This document shows positions 63,449 to 64,000 of a stretch of DNA of 64,000 nucleotides, one piece after another. This DNA is from Arthrobacter sp. ISL-85. GTDB lineage: Bacteria > Actinomycetota > Actinomycetes > Actinomycetales > Micrococcaceae. The stretch spans positions 1-64,000 of the forward strand of contig NZ_JAGGPQ010000026.1 of NCBI RefSeq assembly GCF_018613675.1, in the 5' to 3' direction. Every line of letters begins with the position of its first letter. Position 1 is the stretch's first letter. A program made the translations under genes and the position numbers. The notes beneath the pieces were generated by a model that worked only from the letters and a program-made list of their open reading frames with translations, had not been told where the DNA came from and ran no database searches.

Positions 63449-64000
63449 ATGAGCACAATTGATGGCACCGCCCTGGTGAAGGCTGGCGGCGCTACGTTCC
63501 ACGTTGACGTGGCAGGTCACGGCACGCCTGTTCTCCTGGTCCCCGGCGCTGGAGGTGACGCTAGGCAATACGCCGAACTGGCCCAAGTATTGGCCCAAAA
63601 GCACACAGTCGTCGCCTACGACCGCAGGAACAATGGACGCAGTCCACAGCAACCGGACTGGTCAAAGACTTCAGTGGACCAGCACGCGGGCGACGTAATT
63701 GCCTTGTTGGAAACGCTCGGGACGTCACCAGGCGTCGTATTCGGCAACAGCACCGGTGCACTGATAGCGCTGGCCGCTGCCCTGAAGGCACCCGGGCGTT
63801 TTACCGGCGTCGTGCTGCACGAGCCTGCGCTGCTGGGCGTTCTGGCCAACCCCGACGACGCCATGGCCACAGTGCAGCCGGTCATCGCGGCAGGCGTGGA
63901 GGCCGGTGGACTTGCCGGCGGCGCCGAGTCCTTCGTCCAGTTCGCCGCAGGCGACGCCGCCGCCCTGCTGCCTCCGGACTTTCTCGAAGGTCTGCGGACT
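63449..64000 (+). CDS. Alpha/beta hydrolase, 3' end outside the window
   Basis: From ATG 63449 the frame is open to the window end (184 residues so far). It begins MSTIDGTALVKAGGATFHVD and has the oxyanion-hole region VLLVPGAGGDARQY, VVAYDRRNNGRSP and the nucleophile elbow VVFGNSTGALIALA with Ser as G-x-S-x-G. The acid and His should follow beyond 64000. It is divergent from the LysR regulator, the usual arrangement for control by that protein. Substrate unknown. Confidence 0.88.
   Translation, partial: MSTIDGTALVKAGGATFHVDVAGHGTPVLLVPGAGGDARQYAELAQVLAQKHTVVAYDRRNNGRSPQQPDWSKTSVDQHAGDVIALLETLGTSPGVVFGNSTGALIALAAALKAPGRFTGVVLHEPALLGVLANPDDAMATVQPVIAAGVEAGGLAGGAESFVQFAAGDAAALLPPDFLEGLRT

Noticed and set aside
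1..64000. CRISPR array, rRNA or tRNA genes
   Set aside because: No regularly spaced repeat and no recognisable rRNA or cloverleaf sequence was seen by eye; a covariance-model scan would be needed to exclude a tRNA fully.

Overview
The window is high-GC DNA from an actinobacterium. Reading frames, GTG/TTG starts, a GAAC-N4-GTTC SOS box and the protein families (SCO6880, DUF6112/VirB2-like, MAB_1171c, EspR-like regulators) point to Micrococcales, most like Arthrobacter/Paenarthrobacter. That is inference from recalled family resemblance, not a search. No rRNA, tRNA, CRISPR array, integrase, replication or partition gene was recognised. Plasmid and integrative element therefore cannot be told apart from this window alone.

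Layout. (1) 1-13.2 kb, minus strand: a peptide/oligopeptide ABC importer operon (binding protein, DppB, a DppC-DppD fusion, DppF) coupled by ATGA overlaps to a frameshifted CocE-type hydrolase. It is followed by decayed acyl-CoA ligase and nitronate monooxygenase genes and by an intact set of D-2-hydroxyacid dehydrogenase, SDR, CaiB-type CoA-transferase and a citrate-synthase-fold lyase. A degraded IS3-family transposase ends this block. (2) 14.5-32.9 kb: a CoA and electron-transfer block with a cytochrome b-like membrane protein, EtfA, EtfB, an enoyl-CoA hydratase/isomerase, thiolase, aldo/keto reductase, TetR regulator and FadB-like fusion enzyme. panD-panB, an MHS-family transporter, an aminotransferase and a second SDR follow. 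(3) 33-36.2 kb: a gene graveyard with remnants of a DUF35 protein, a signal peptidase, an HPt domain and an IS21 IstB, then an APC permease at 36.2-37.7 kb. (4) 38.7-61.3 kb: a conjugation module. The plus strand carries an MpaB-like oxygenase, an ImmA/IrrE peptidase, a MAB_1171c-type membrane protein, a zinc-finger/coiled-coil protein, a MobF (TraA/TrwC) relaxase and an SOS-box gene. The minus strand carries SSB, an ArdC-like protein, a DUF4913-like protein, a VirD4-type coupling protein, a VirB4 ATPase, an SCO6880 protein, VirB6- and VirB2-like proteins, an NlpC/P60 hydrolase, a VirB8/TcpC-like protein and a sigma factor. Regulators (two small winged-helix proteins and an EspR-like protein) sit at its right end, and a DUF3644/HEPN-like gene lies inside it. 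(5) 61.8-64 kb: a HEAT-repeat protein, a LysR regulator and a divergent alpha/beta hydrolase cut by the window edge.

The most unusual signal is an identical 14-bp palindrome, GTAGACCCGTCTAC. It lies in front of the oxygenase/ImmA/MAB_1171c block (39255-39268) and again 21 kb away between the divergent EspR-like and winged-helix genes (60940-60953). This suggests that the two ends of the conjugation module form one regulon. A second strong signal is a near-consensus LexA box placed so that a 94-residue orphan gene would be transcribed leaderless under SOS control.
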